Below, in pieces: positions 1 to 7,143 of a DNA stretch of 20,126 bases. The notes under the pieces are model-generated. The model was not told the DNA's origin. It searched no databases and saw only the letters and a list, made by a program, of their open reading frames with translations. The position numbers were made by a program, and so were the translations under genes. Each line of letters begins with the position of its first letter. Within the stretch, counting starts at the first letter, position 1. The DNA comes from Akkermansiaceae bacterium (GTDB taxonomy: Bacteria > Verrucomicrobiota > Verrucomicrobiia > Verrucomicrobiales > Akkermansiaceae), in contig JALZUH010000215.1 in NCBI GenBank assembly GCA_023301645.1, positions 1 through 20,126 on the forward strand. The letters are read 5' to 3'.

Positions 1-2
1 TC

Positions 3-56
3 TTGGGTGAAATACAGGTGGTGAACCAGTTTGAAAAACTAAGCGGCATCAAATGA
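3..56 (+). CDS. Possible C-terminal end of a plus-strand gene cut by the window edge
   Basis: An open frame enters from the left edge and runs 17 codons to TGA at 54-56. It encodes LGEIQVVNQFEKLSGIK, which looks protein-like, with alternating hydrophobic residues and a helical, charged end. The frame is too short to assign to a family. It would be convergent with mazG, with only about 40 bases between the two stop codons. It could be chance reading, so I give no product. Confidence 0.3.
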   Translation: MGEIQVVNQFEKLSGIK

Positions 57-96
57 ATGAACTGCTGCGCCTAATAACGCTCTTTTTCAAGATCGA

Positions 97-942
97 CTAC
101 TTAGCAGCCTGCCATTGAGCCTCCATATCAAGAAGGCTAGCCTCTGACAAGTTACTCCCCTTAGTAGCAAGAGACTTCTCCATCGACTCGAAGCGATGCT
201 CAAACTTCACATTCGTCGACTCCAGCGCAATCTCAGGGTCGATCTTATGTCTACGTGCTAGATTCACTACAGAAAAAAGCAAATCGCCGATTTCACCACC
301 AAGAGCCGCGTCGACATCATCGACCTTGCCAGCACTATCTACTGCTACCGACTTAGCATCGAGCTCAGCCTCGACTTCTGCTAGCTCCTCGCGGATCTTA
401 TCAATCACACCAGCATCATCAGGCCAGTCAAAGCCTACTTTCGCTGCCTTCTTCTGAAGCTTCAGCGCACGCAGCATCGAGGGCAGCCCCTTGCCCGTAT
501 TGTGTAAATAAGGCTGATCTTCATCGCCCTTTTCCTCACGCTTAATAGCATCCCACTGAGTTAAGACCGAGTCACTATCAACGGCAGTGCTCGCCCCATA
601 GACATGAGGATGACGTCTCACCAGCTTATCACTGACCACACGGGCTACATCATCAAAGCTATAGCGCCCCGCCTCCTCAGCCAGCTCGCTATGAAACACC
701 ACTTGCAGCAGTAAGTCACCAAGTTCCTCCTTCAGATGCTCCCAGTCGTGACGACGAATAGCGTCTACTGTTTCGTATGCCTCCTCGATCAAGTTCGGCA
801 ATATACTCTCATGAGTCTGCTCTGCATCCCAAGCACAGCCACCGGGCGCGCGCAGTCGGTGCATAATGGCGCGCAGTCGCGCAAGCTGAGCATCACTCTC
901 AGGACAATCAATCATCTCTTCATCAGTCATGCCTGAGAACAT
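97..942 (-). CDS. mazG: Nucleoside triphosphate pyrophosphohydrolase MazG
   Basis: MazG hydrolyses (d)NTPs to the monophosphate plus pyrophosphate, a cytosolic house-cleaning role that in E. coli also affects ppGpp levels. The protein of about 281 residues has the classic two-domain layout. The N-terminal MazG domain begins with a RLRAPGGCAWD-type motif and carries the metal-binding helices EEAYE (about residues 53-57) and EELGD (about 72-76). An RRHPHVYG segment links it to the second domain, which holds EELAEVEAEL and EIGDLLFSVVNLARR. Length and order match the full-length E. coli type rather than the short single-domain type. The start is uncertain: TTG at 966 and ATGs at 942, 930 and 915 are all in frame and none has a good Shine-Dalgarno sequence. 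It lies just downstream of the rhomboid gene on the same strand and is probably cotranscribed with it. Confidence 0.93.
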   Translation of the reverse strand: MFSGMTDEEMIDCPESDAQLARLRAIMHRLRAPGGCAWDAEQTHESILPNLIEEAYETVDAIRRHDWEHLKEELGDLLLQVVFHSELAEEAGRYSFDDVARVVSDKLVRRHPHVYGASTAVDSDSVLTQWDAIKREEKGDEDQPYLHNTGKGLPSMLRALKLQKKAAKVGFDWPDDAGVIDKIREELAEVEAELDAKSVAVDSAGKVDDVDAALGGEIGDLLFSVVNLARRHKIDPEIALESTNVKFEHRFESMEKSLATKGSNLSEASLLDMEAQWQAAK

Positions 943-984
943 GCGCAAAGGCGTATTAATACGCAAGAATAGAGATGAGAGCGA

Positions 985-1881
985 CTACTGCTTCGCCGAG
1001 CGAATCAGCACCTCCTTCTCCTCATCGGTAAGGCTATGCACACCCTGCTCATTAACCTTATCCAAGATCTCATCAACGCGAGCTGAGCTCACCACACCTG
1101 CTGCAGAAACCTGCTGCGTCGACGACCCTTGCAAACCTCCACCAGACCCTCGCGGCATACCATTAGGGATAAATGACAGCAACCTCGGGCGCCTCATGAA
1201 GATAAAGCCAAGTAGTGCCCCCCCAATGTGGGCTGCCTCACCTCCTGCATTCTCACCATTGGTAAAAGCCGTATACATCCCGTAACAAAGCACCCCAATA
1301 GCTAGGAAGCGCATACTCACTGGTAGCACAAAATAAAGCAGCACCTTGAGATTAGGAGCGATCACAGCCACCGCAATAAGTATCCCATACACACCCGCCG
1401 AAGCACCAATCATCCTCGTGCCCGCCATATCCAGAGGCAGCAACCCGGGCAACCACAGCAGCAATGTATAAAACAAGGCACCCGCTACTCCACAAGAGAG
1501 GTAGAAAAAAGCAAACCTCCTACTCCCCCACCAACGCTCAGCAATCGTGCCAAAAAAGAAAAGACCCAGCATATTGCCAAATAAATGCCAGCCATCGCCA
1601 TGGAGAAACTGAAATGTCAAAAATCGCCAAAATTCACCACCATAAATACCAGCCTCCACCGAGAAAAACCACGAATCCCACAACCACGAATCATGCCCCC
1701 TACGATAGCCTGCGGGTAATACAGGAGATTGATTAAGTAACATTTCAATGATGAAAATCACGATATTACTCACCAGTAACCACTTCACCACAGGAGCCCC
1801 TGCCAAGCGGGACATACCACCCACCTTCCTAGAATACCCGCCTCCGCCACTATTCATGTAATCTCGCTGATCTATTCCCAT
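985..1881 (-). CDS. Rhomboid-family intramembrane serine protease
   Basis: This is a polytopic inner-membrane protease of about 298 residues. The catalytic serine is in GASAG (about S161) and the catalytic histidine in AAHIGG (about H218). The family motif HGDGWHLFGNM in the second membrane segment supplies the conserved His and Asn of the oxyanion region. Around them are six likely membrane spans, beginning with VVKWLLVSNIVIFIIEML. The N-terminus is Gly-rich and cytosolic. The C-terminal cytosolic tail ends in a predicted helical motif, VDEILDKVNEQGVHSLTDEE, that I associate with bacterial rhomboids of this architecture. The ATG at 1881 is chosen; an upstream GTG at 1902 and a downstream ATG at 1857 are possible. 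The substrate is unknown. It heads a likely two-gene unit with mazG and is divergent from the LptF/G-like gene. Confidence 0.93.
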   Translation of the reverse strand: MGIDQRDYMNSGGGGYSRKVGGMSRLAGAPVVKWLLVSNIVIFIIEMLLNQSPVLPAGYRRGHDSWLWDSWFFSVEAGIYGGEFWRFLTFQFLHGDGWHLFGNMLGLFFFGTIAERWWGSRRFAFFYLSCGVAGALFYTLLLWLPGLLPLDMAGTRMIGASAGVYGILIAVAVIAPNLKVLLYFVLPVSMRFLAIGVLCYGMYTAFTNGENAGGEAAHIGGALLGFIFMRRPRLLSFIPNGMPRGSGGGLQGSSTQQVSAAGVVSSARVDEILDKVNEQGVHSLTDEEKEVLIRSAKQ

Positions 1882-2039
1882 GCTAGAAAACCTGTAACAC
1901 ACCTAGCCAACACCTGCAACAGCCCAGAACTTAACCTATAGCCTGACCAATAACCAACAATCCCACCCTCTACCAATTTACACCCCCACTCACCTAAATA
2001 CTACTTGTCAGTTTCAGGCAGCGTAGCCATCATCACGCC

Positions 2040-3398
2040 ATGCCTGTGAGCACACCTGTCAAAACCCTCATCTGGCCCCTATTACTCACAGTAGCAGGCA
2101 TCCTTCTCGCCATCTGGGCCATCCCACGCGAGAGCATCATCGTCGAAGAGCACATTCTTGGCTTTCCAGACACCGACATCCGAGGCCACCGCCTGAGACC
2201 ATGGATACTAGGATTACTCTACCTCCTACCCGCAAGCGCGGCATGGCTCTACCACTTCGCAGGTAAGCTCGACCGCTACACAGCAAGGCAGTTTCTCACC
2301 TCCTTCTCCCTCATCATGGGAGCTCTCATGGCGATCCTGCTACTCACTGACCTCCAAAACAGAGCCTCAGACTTCAGCGAAGCAGAAGACACCTGGGCTG
2401 CCGTCCGCTCCTACTACAGCATTCACCTCCCCGCCATCACCATCTTCCTGCTCCCCTACTCCCTGATGCTCTCCCTCCTGCATTGCCTTGGAAAAATGTC
2501 ACTGCACCAAGAAATCGTCGGTATGGTCCAAACAGGCCGCGGGGTATTGCGAATCGTCGCCCCGCTACTTATCACCGGGCTCTTCTGCACCACCATATCC
2601 TTAATATTCAACTACCACTGGGGCCCATGGGCTGAAGGGAATAAAAAAATCATCCTCAAAACCCATCTAGGAAACGAAGCCAACCGCGCTCAATCAGTCA
2701 TCTACCGCGACGCCGACTCAAAGCGTGTCTGGCTCGTAGGAGCATTCCCCAACCACTTTGAAAAAACAGGCCTGCTCAAAAACGTAACCATCCAAAGCTT
2801 CAATCAAGAAGGCTACCCCAGCCTCAAGCTCCAAGCCAAAAGCGCCACATGGTCGAGAGACACCAAGAGCTGGACCTTTGCTGGAGATGTCACGCTCATC
2901 GACCTCCTGCACCAGCCCATCCCCAAGAAAATCAAAACTGACCCCACCGTCAGCTTCGACTGGCAAGAAACCCCGTGGCAGATCATCAAGCCCGGGCTCA
3001 AGCCCCTCCACCTAGGCATCCCAGAGCTCAATAGCTGGCTCACGGCTAACGAATCCATCAGCTGGGCAGACCGAAGCCCCTACCTGACCCAATGGCACTA
3101 CCGCCTCGCCCAGCCCTTTATCTGTCTCGTCACCATCCTCCTAGCCGCACCACTCGGCATCGTCTTTAGCAGACGAGGCACCGCTGGCGGAGTCTCCATT
3201 GCCCTCTTCCTCTCCGCTGGCATGCTCTTCGCATCCAGCTTCTTTCTTACCTTTGGCGAAGCCGGGCACATGCCACCAGCACTAGCTGCATGGAGCACAA
3301 ACATCCTCTTCTCCCTCATCGCCCTCTACTTTTTCCACCGCAGAATCACGGGAAGACCTATTTATCAAAGCCTCAAGAAGCTCCTACCCACACGCTAA
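2040..3398 (+). CDS. LptF/LptG (YjgP/YjgQ) family LPS-export permease with extended N-terminus
   Basis: LptF and LptG are the transmembrane subunits of the LptB2FG ABC exporter, which extracts LPS from the inner membrane. The family core is visible here: LDRYTARQFLTSF leads into the first canonical span (about 83-103), followed by spans at about 128-148 and 172-191. A periplasmic beta-rich domain follows (about 192-350), then three C-terminal spans (about 355-375, 383-404, 415-432) with the family signature APLGIVFSRRG. Before this core are about 75 extra residues with two more likely membrane spans (10-28 and 54-72), which the E. coli proteins lack. The ATG at 2040 begins this extension; no Shine-Dalgarno is present. 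I cannot tell LptF from LptG. Only one permease gene is present, so its partner must be encoded elsewhere. Confidence 0.88.
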   Translation: MPVSTPVKTLIWPLLLTVAGILLAIWAIPRESIIVEEHILGFPDTDIRGHRLRPWILGLLYLLPASAAWLYHFAGKLDRYTARQFLTSFSLIMGALMAILLLTDLQNRASDFSEAEDTWAAVRSYYSIHLPAITIFLLPYSLMLSLLHCLGKMSLHQEIVGMVQTGRGVLRIVAPLLITGLFCTTISLIFNYHWGPWAEGNKKIILKTHLGNEANRAQSVIYRDADSKRVWLVGAFPNHFEKTGLLKNVTIQSFNQEGYPSLKLQAKSATWSRDTKSWTFAGDVTLIDLLHQPIPKKIKTDPTVSFDWQETPWQIIKPGLKPLHLGIPELNSWLTANESISWADRSPYLTQWHYRLAQPFICLVTILLAAPLGIVFSRRGTAGGVSIALFLSAGMLFASSFFLTFGEAGHMPPALAAWSTNILFSLIALYFFHRRITGRPIYQSLKKLLPTR

Positions 3399-3580
3399 TG
3401 CCCCTGCAGCCGCGTATTGGTATAAAAATCTCACTCTTTCATGCTTGACGATCAGCCCGATCACTCATAGCTTCCGCCTCCGGTCAGCCGTGGATCCCCA
3501 CTCAGACCGCTATAGCTAATACTCAGCAATCGCTGCCAAATAGCTATCAAACCAGTCACAACAAAGCTTTATATAATATT

Positions 3581-3808
3581 ATGAGAGGTGTAGAAATCCA
3601 AAAAGGTGAGCCAGTAGACCGCGCACTTAAGCGTCTTAAGACAATGCTCGACAGCGAAGGTATACTTGAAGAAATGCGCCGCCGCCGTGCATTCGAAACA
3701 GTAACACAGCGCAAGCAGCGCAAAGAGCGTTCTGCAGTTAAGCGTCACGCTATCCGCTGGCGTTTTCAGCGCAACAAGCCTGCTACTGATGAGCAGACTG
3801 GTGCGTAA
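3581..3808 (+). CDS. rpsU: 30S ribosomal protein S21 (bS21)
   Basis: bS21 is a small basic protein of the 30S platform near the anti-Shine-Dalgarno end of 16S rRNA. The 75-residue product matches the family: a short beta start, GEPVDRALKRLK, GILEEMRRRRAFE, and a very basic RKQRKERSAVKRHA segment. The start at 3581 is firm because homology begins immediately after it. The leader just upstream is purely A/T-rich (about 3569-3580, including TATAAT) with no purine-rich Shine-Dalgarno. The TATAAT is too close to the ATG to serve this gene as a -10 box. The gene is monocistronic, with a strong terminator at 3894-3924. Confidence 0.95.
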   Translation: MRGVEIQKGEPVDRALKRLKTMLDSEGILEEMRRRRAFETVTQRKQRKERSAVKRHAIRWRFQRNKPATDEQTGA

Positions 3809-3810
3809 TT

Positions 3811-3827
3811 TGAAGTTTCACACTTCA
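3811..3827 (+). other. Small hairpin immediately after the rpsU stop codon
   Basis: TGAAGT (3811-3816) pairs with ACTTCA (3822-3827) around a 5-base loop, starting three bases after the rpsU stop codon. There is no T-tract, so it is not a terminator by itself. It could protect the mRNA 3' end, or be chance. Confidence 0.35.
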
Positions 3828-3893
3828 CTGACAACACATTAGTGCCTAGTGCACAGTTTCGGCAAATTTCGATCTGCCACATACATTTTCAAG

Positions 3894-3924
3894 AAGACAC
3901 TCTATGACTAGAGTGTCTTTTTTT
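3894..3924 (+). terminator. Intrinsic terminator after rpsU
   Basis: A perfect 11-bp stem (3894-3904 with 3909-3919) closed by a TGAC tetraloop merges into a run of seven T (3918-3924). It is the first T-tailed hairpin downstream of rpsU and is oriented for the plus strand only. Confidence 0.92.
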
Positions 3925-4054
3925 GTGCCCACGCCTCGAGCCTGTGACCTACCATAGAGCCAACTCGCACCTTACCCAAGAGCACCTCAAATCCATTTGA
4001 AACCCAACCGCAGCAGCTAATCCAAAAAACATCACCCTTTCACTCACTTTTATA

Positions 4055-4086
4055 TTGTCAATCTCGCCATCCCACACTAAACCGTC
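4055..4086 (+). promoter_or_regulatory. Candidate promoter of tRNA-Phe
   Basis: TTGTCA (4055-4060, five of six consensus positions) is followed after 17 bases by TAAACC (4081-4086, three of six). Transcription would begin about 10-15 bases before the mature tRNA 5' end. The -10 match is poor, so this is tentative. Confidence 0.3.
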
Positions 4087-4104
4087 CCAGCACCTGAAGG
4101 TGAA

Positions 4105-4180
4105 GGCCCCATAGCTCAGTTGGTAGAGCAGCGGATTGAAAATCCGCGTGTCCTTGGTTCGAATCCGAGTGGGGCCACCA
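4105..4180 (+). tRNA. tRNA-Phe, anticodon GAA
   Basis: This is a complete 76-base cloverleaf including an encoded 3' CCA. The acceptor stem GGCCCCA (4105-4111) pairs with TGGGGCC (4170-4176), followed by the discriminator A at 4177 and CCA at 4178-4180. The D arm is GCTC/GAGC with an AGTTGGTA loop. The anticodon arm GCGGA/TCCGC carries loop TTGAAAA, with the anticodon GAA at 4138-4140. The T arm contains GGTTCGAATCC. It stands alone between two terminators. Confidence 0.97.
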
Positions 4181-4186
4181 TTCATT

Positions 4187-4228
4187 AACCCTCAATTCCT
4201 TATATCCAAAAAGGCTTGAGGGTTTTTT
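4187..4228 (+). terminator. Intrinsic terminator after tRNA-Phe
   Basis: AACCCTCAA (4187-4195) pairs perfectly with TTGAGGGTT (4216-4224). The 20-base loop can extend the stem through CCTT/AAGG. T's run from 4223 to 4228. It begins seven bases after the tRNA CCA. Confidence 0.88.
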
Positions 4229-4249
4229 GTGTCTCGTAAGGCGAGACAC
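4229..4249. repeat. 8-bp inverted repeat directly abutting the tRNA terminator
   Basis: GTGTCTCG (4229-4236) and CGAGACAC (4242-4249) form a perfect stem with a 5-base loop. The T-run of the preceding terminator lies on its left side, so on neither strand is it followed by a T-tract. It lies between the ends of tRNA-Phe (plus) and the glycosidase-like gene (minus). Confidence 0.6.
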
Positions 4250-4294
4250 GCTTATGTGCCAATATGCAACGCCAGTAGCGAAGACCCGCTATGA

Positions 4295-5449
4295 TCACTC
4301 TCTCCACTCGATTTTGGCTTCCTTCTTCTCAAGATCCACCCAGACGGATGCGTGGGTGAATTCACGCTGGAGAATCCACTCTGATTGCTTCGCATCGGCT
4401 AGTGGTGGGCCTAGTTTTTTATCGAGTTCTGGATACCAGTCCATCGACCCCATTTCCATATGGTAGCCCCAGCTGTAGCTAAAGTAGGCATGCTCCTGAG
4501 CTCCAACTAGAAAGGCTGCCAGTGGAAAGGTAATGTTCTCTGCCGCCAGCTTTCTCTTCTCCGCGAGTGGCTTCGCCATGAATTCCTTATCAATCCATGC
4601 GAAACCAGGCCATGCTTTAACAACAACGATCTTACCTGCTTTGCCAGCTTTAGTAATTTCGCGAATATCAGCCAAGATAGATTCTTTTGAGCCACTCTGA
4701 AAATGGGCAAAGTGCTCGATCATCACGGCATCAGTTTCCTGCATGAAGTTGTTCCCTATATTGCGCTTATCGCTACTCCTCACCCCATTATAGAGAATGA
4801 GCTTATCATCACCTAGCTTAGTGCGCGTTTCTGCGACCAGAGCTGATAAGCCCTGCTGCATGTCATTGTATTTGGCATTACCCCAGAGCTTTTTATTACC
4901 CGTAGCCACCACCTGAGGGAAAGCATCCATAAACACCCCATCACAGCCACCTTCGACCACCGCCTTCTGGGCGACATCAGTCCACCAGTCCCTGACTGCT
5001 TGATGAGTGAGGTCATAGCGTTTGAACCGCTCTTTCTTGAGGTCTAGCTCTCCATCTAGTTTTCTTAGCCACCATTCAGGCTTATTTTGATAGTGCTCAT
5101 GCGCTCGGTAAAGGTCGTAGTCTAAAAATGCATTCCAGTAGAAGATGACTTTCATCTCAGGATTGAATTTCTTCAGCTGCTTGGACTCCTGAAGAATAGC
5201 ACCTTCAGTGTATTTGACTTCGTCTTTGGCGTGTCCTTTTTCCAGACAGATAAAGCTCGACCGTGACGCTACAAACTTGGCTTCATCTGGAGTCATCAGC
5301 GTGCTTCTTTTACCAAAATGAAAGGTGAAGGGCACTTTATCCCAGCTGAACTCTGGGTAATGATCTTGATTCTGAGCCAGAACATCGCCCCCGCAAATAA
5401 AGGTGGATAGAAGAGATAGTAGAAAGTTACTCGCGTGTTTATTGATCAT
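4295..5449 (-). CDS. Secreted putative glycoside hydrolase (TIM-barrel type)
   Basis: The 384-residue protein has an N-terminal signal peptide (hydrophobic FLLSLLSTFICGGDVLA, likely cleaved near residue 25). The body has features of uncharacterised glycosidase-like barrels. These are VIFYWNAFLDY (about 101-111), a PEWWLRK segment and YDLTHQAVRDWW, a strand end GVFMDAFPQV with a likely acidic catalytic residue at D175, and AVMIEHF with E245 as the possible partner acid. The C-terminus, LGPPLADAK followed by REFTHASVWVDLE, resembles the end of GHL-type (for example GHL15-like) hypothetical glycosyl hydrolases. The family is recalled from motif style and the substrate is unknown. The start ATG at 5449 has no Shine-Dalgarno. 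The gene is monocistronic, with no T-tailed terminator on its own strand. Confidence 0.7.
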   Translation of the reverse strand: MINKHASNFLLSLLSTFICGGDVLAQNQDHYPEFSWDKVPFTFHFGKRSTLMTPDEAKFVASRSSFICLEKGHAKDEVKYTEGAILQESKQLKKFNPEMKVIFYWNAFLDYDLYRAHEHYQNKPEWWLRKLDGELDLKKERFKRYDLTHQAVRDWWTDVAQKAVVEGGCDGVFMDAFPQVVATGNKKLWGNAKYNDMQQGLSALVAETRTKLGDDKLILYNGVRSSDKRNIGNNFMQETDAVMIEHFAHFQSGSKESILADIREITKAGKAGKIVVVKAWPGFAWIDKEFMAKPLAEKRKLAAENITFPLAAFLVGAQEHAYFSYSWGYHMEMGSMDWYPELDKKLGPPLADAKQSEWILQREFTHASVWVDLEKKEAKIEWRE

Positions 5450-5479
5450 GATTTTTAAAGGGTTAGAGAAGTGACGAAC

Positions 5480-5507
5480 CTAACATACCACCCCCAGCGG
5501 TGGTCAA
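5480..5507 (-). promoter_or_regulatory. Weak candidate promoter of the glycosidase-like gene
   Basis: On the minus strand TTGACC (5502-5507) is separated by 16 bases from TGTTAG (5480-5485), about 30 bases before the ATG. Only the -35 element is a good match, so confidence is low. Confidence 0.22.
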
Positions 5508-5666
5508 TATCGACCCTATATATACGCCTCTGTCTCTAACTTCTATCTAGTAGTCCCGTAGCGTGCTTCACCCCACCGTGACTAGCTAACCAAGTGGTCA
5601 AATCCTAGAAACCCAATCGTGTAATTTTCATTGCACTAAGATCTTATTTAACCAAGGTTCTCTTCC

Positions 5667-6596
5667 ATGAAAGCCAAGGTCATCATTTCTCTTCTCGTCA
5701 TCTTCGCAGCGGCTGCAGCATGGCTCTTGAGCCAAGAGAGCGCTAAGAAGCAGCACGGTAATGCAGCCTATGATCACACGGCTGCAATACTAGCTTGTGG
5801 CCCGCGGCCACCTGAGTCGGAGGGACTCGACAAGGCTCAGGCATACATCACACGTGAGATGGCAAAACACGGCTGGAAGACGGTGAAGCACTCGGTGGTT
5901 CGTGACACCCCACTAGGTAAGAAGACATTCACCAATCTCATCGCTCGATACGGTGACCACGAGCTAACTCACAGCGATGACCTTAAGAACCTACCCGCCA
6001 CTCTCATTCTAGGAGCTCACCTTGACTCGAAGCTCATCCCAGAGCTACCTGACTTCCTAGGAGCAGACGATGCCGCATCTGCATGTGCTCTGATCGTTGA
6101 GCTCGGCAATACTCTTGCTAAAGAAAACCCCGCCATGGCTAAACAACTCGAAATCGTCTTTTTTGACGGCGAAGAGTCTTTCAATGAAAACATGAGCCTA
6201 GAGTCTGGTGATGGACTCTACGGTAGCCGCGCCTACGCTATTGAGCTCTACAAGCGAGCTACTAAGCCTAAGCATGGTATCATCTTGGACATGGTCGGCC
6301 ACAAGGACCTCGATATCGCCATCCCCATTGATTCACCTAAGGATCTAGCCGCGATGATGATGGCAGCTGTAGACAAGTATGGCTACCAGAAGCACTTCGG
6401 GATGGCTAAAGGTGGCATTCTCGATGACCACTATTATTTAAATAAAGCAGGTGTTCCCACCATTGATATCATTGGTGATTTCCAGCACAGCCACTGGTGG
6501 CACGAGGAGGGAGACGATATGGATCTCATCTCAGCTGATAGTCTCAACATGTCGTATGATGTCGCCATGGCGATGCTCAAAGAACTCCTCCAATAG
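5667..6596 (+). CDS. Glutaminyl-peptide cyclotransferase-like M28-family zinc enzyme, membrane-anchored
   Basis: The closest family by motif is type II glutaminyl cyclase (QPCT), which forms N-terminal pyroglutamate and shares the M28 aminopeptidase fold. The sequence shows GAHLDSK (H118, D120), GADDAASACALIVEL (D135 aligning with a zinc ligand), FFDGEE (E169 catalytic, E170 zinc), LYGSR, ILDMVG (D208), DDHYYLNKAGVPTIDII (D253/D254) and WWHEEGDD (W278, H279). These are in the same order as human QC. The last motif supplies the zinc histidine and the adjacent tryptophan. Residues 4-21 are a signal anchor or signal peptide, so it acts outside the cytosol. A possible Shine-Dalgarno AAGG lies at 5654-5657. 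Gene order gives no substrate. An aminopeptidase activity remains possible. Confidence 0.85.
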   Translation: MKAKVIISLLVIFAAAAAWLLSQESAKKQHGNAAYDHTAAILACGPRPPESEGLDKAQAYITREMAKHGWKTVKHSVVRDTPLGKKTFTNLIARYGDHELTHSDDLKNLPATLILGAHLDSKLIPELPDFLGADDAASACALIVELGNTLAKENPAMAKQLEIVFFDGEESFNENMSLESGDGLYGSRAYAIELYKRATKPKHGIILDMVGHKDLDIAIPIDSPKDLAAMMMAAVDKYGYQKHFGMAKGGILDDHYYLNKAGVPTIDIIGDFQHSHWWHEEGDDMDLISADSLNMSYDVAMAMLKELLQ

Positions 6597-6628
6597 GTCT
6601 CACCTGTCTTACGCCTTACTGGCCTAAA

Positions 6629-7084
6629 TTAAGCCAAACTGAGTAGATCAGCGCGCCATTGCTGAGCAATAGTCTCAGGCTTACCTTCTGCGTTTACACG
6701 CACGGTTTTCACCTGCCCTTCAGCACATAACTTGTGCTTCTCGGGCCCGGCTCCGTCACAGCAGGATATTTTAAATGCCCAGAGCACTGAGCTCTTCCCT
6801 ATTTCGACGGCACGGATACTCACCTCTACCTCGCTAGGCCCAGCCAGACCAGCGGCATCAGAAGGAGCATCACTAGCACGGCTTCGGGAAAATCTAATCG
6901 GTGCGAAGTAGTCACAGCTGACATTGACTCTTGGCCAGCCACCATTATTAAGAATGGGTATATTGAGCTTAGCCAGCAGATCGTGCTCGGCCTCCTCCGC
7001 GTAGCAGAGGAGCCGTGCAAAGTGCACAACGCCGGCAGCATCTGTATCTGCAAAGTGAACTCGACGTCGGTAAATGTGCTCCAT
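6629..7084 (-). CDS. Hotdog-fold acyl-CoA thioesterase, YbgC/FadM-like (4HBT)
   Basis: The 151-residue protein carries the 4HBT signature FADTDAAGVVHFARLLCYAEEAEHDLL near its start (positions 11-37). D15 is the expected catalytic aspartate. VNVSCDYFAPIRF and a VEVSIRAVEIGKSSVLWAFKI strand pair fit the hotdog fold. Such enzymes hydrolyse acyl-CoA or acyl-ACP thioesters in the cytosol. It follows fabF on the same strand with a gap of 59 bases, so cotranscription with fatty-acid synthesis is likely. The chain-length preference cannot be read from sequence. A 1,4-dihydroxy-2-naphthoyl-CoA thioesterase role is an alternative. A GAAAGA just upstream may be a weak ribosome site. Confidence 0.85.
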   Translation of the reverse strand: MEHIYRRRVHFADTDAAGVVHFARLLCYAEEAEHDLLAKLNIPILNNGGWPRVNVSCDYFAPIRFSRSRASDAPSDAAGLAGPSEVEVSIRAVEIGKSSVLWAFKISCCDGAGPEKHKLCAEGQVKTVRVNAEGKPETIAQQWRADLLSLA

Positions 7085-7143
7085 GATCTTTCAGGTTCCC
7101 TCGGAACTATTGGCCGCTTAGATCGGCTTTTTAGACGAAGTCA

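Noticed and set aside
3445..3471. TTGACG with a possible -10 CATAGC as rpsU promoter
   Set aside because: The -35 is good but the spacing is 15 and the -10 is poor. I could not support it enough to list as a feature.
3572..3577. TATAAT as an rpsU promoter
   Set aside because: It ends three bases before the ATG, so transcription would start within or after the start codon, and no -35 element is at the right distance.
3949..4249. Two minus-strand open frames across the tRNA-Phe gene (one containing a DSNQGHADFQSAALP-like peptide)
   Set aside because: These are the antisense translation of a tRNA, a well-known false-gene pattern. The tRNA on the plus strand explains the region fully.
4229..4249. 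Inverted repeat as terminator for the glycosidase-like gene
   Set aside because: On the minus strand the hairpin is followed by A's, not T's, so it is not an intrinsic terminator in that direction.
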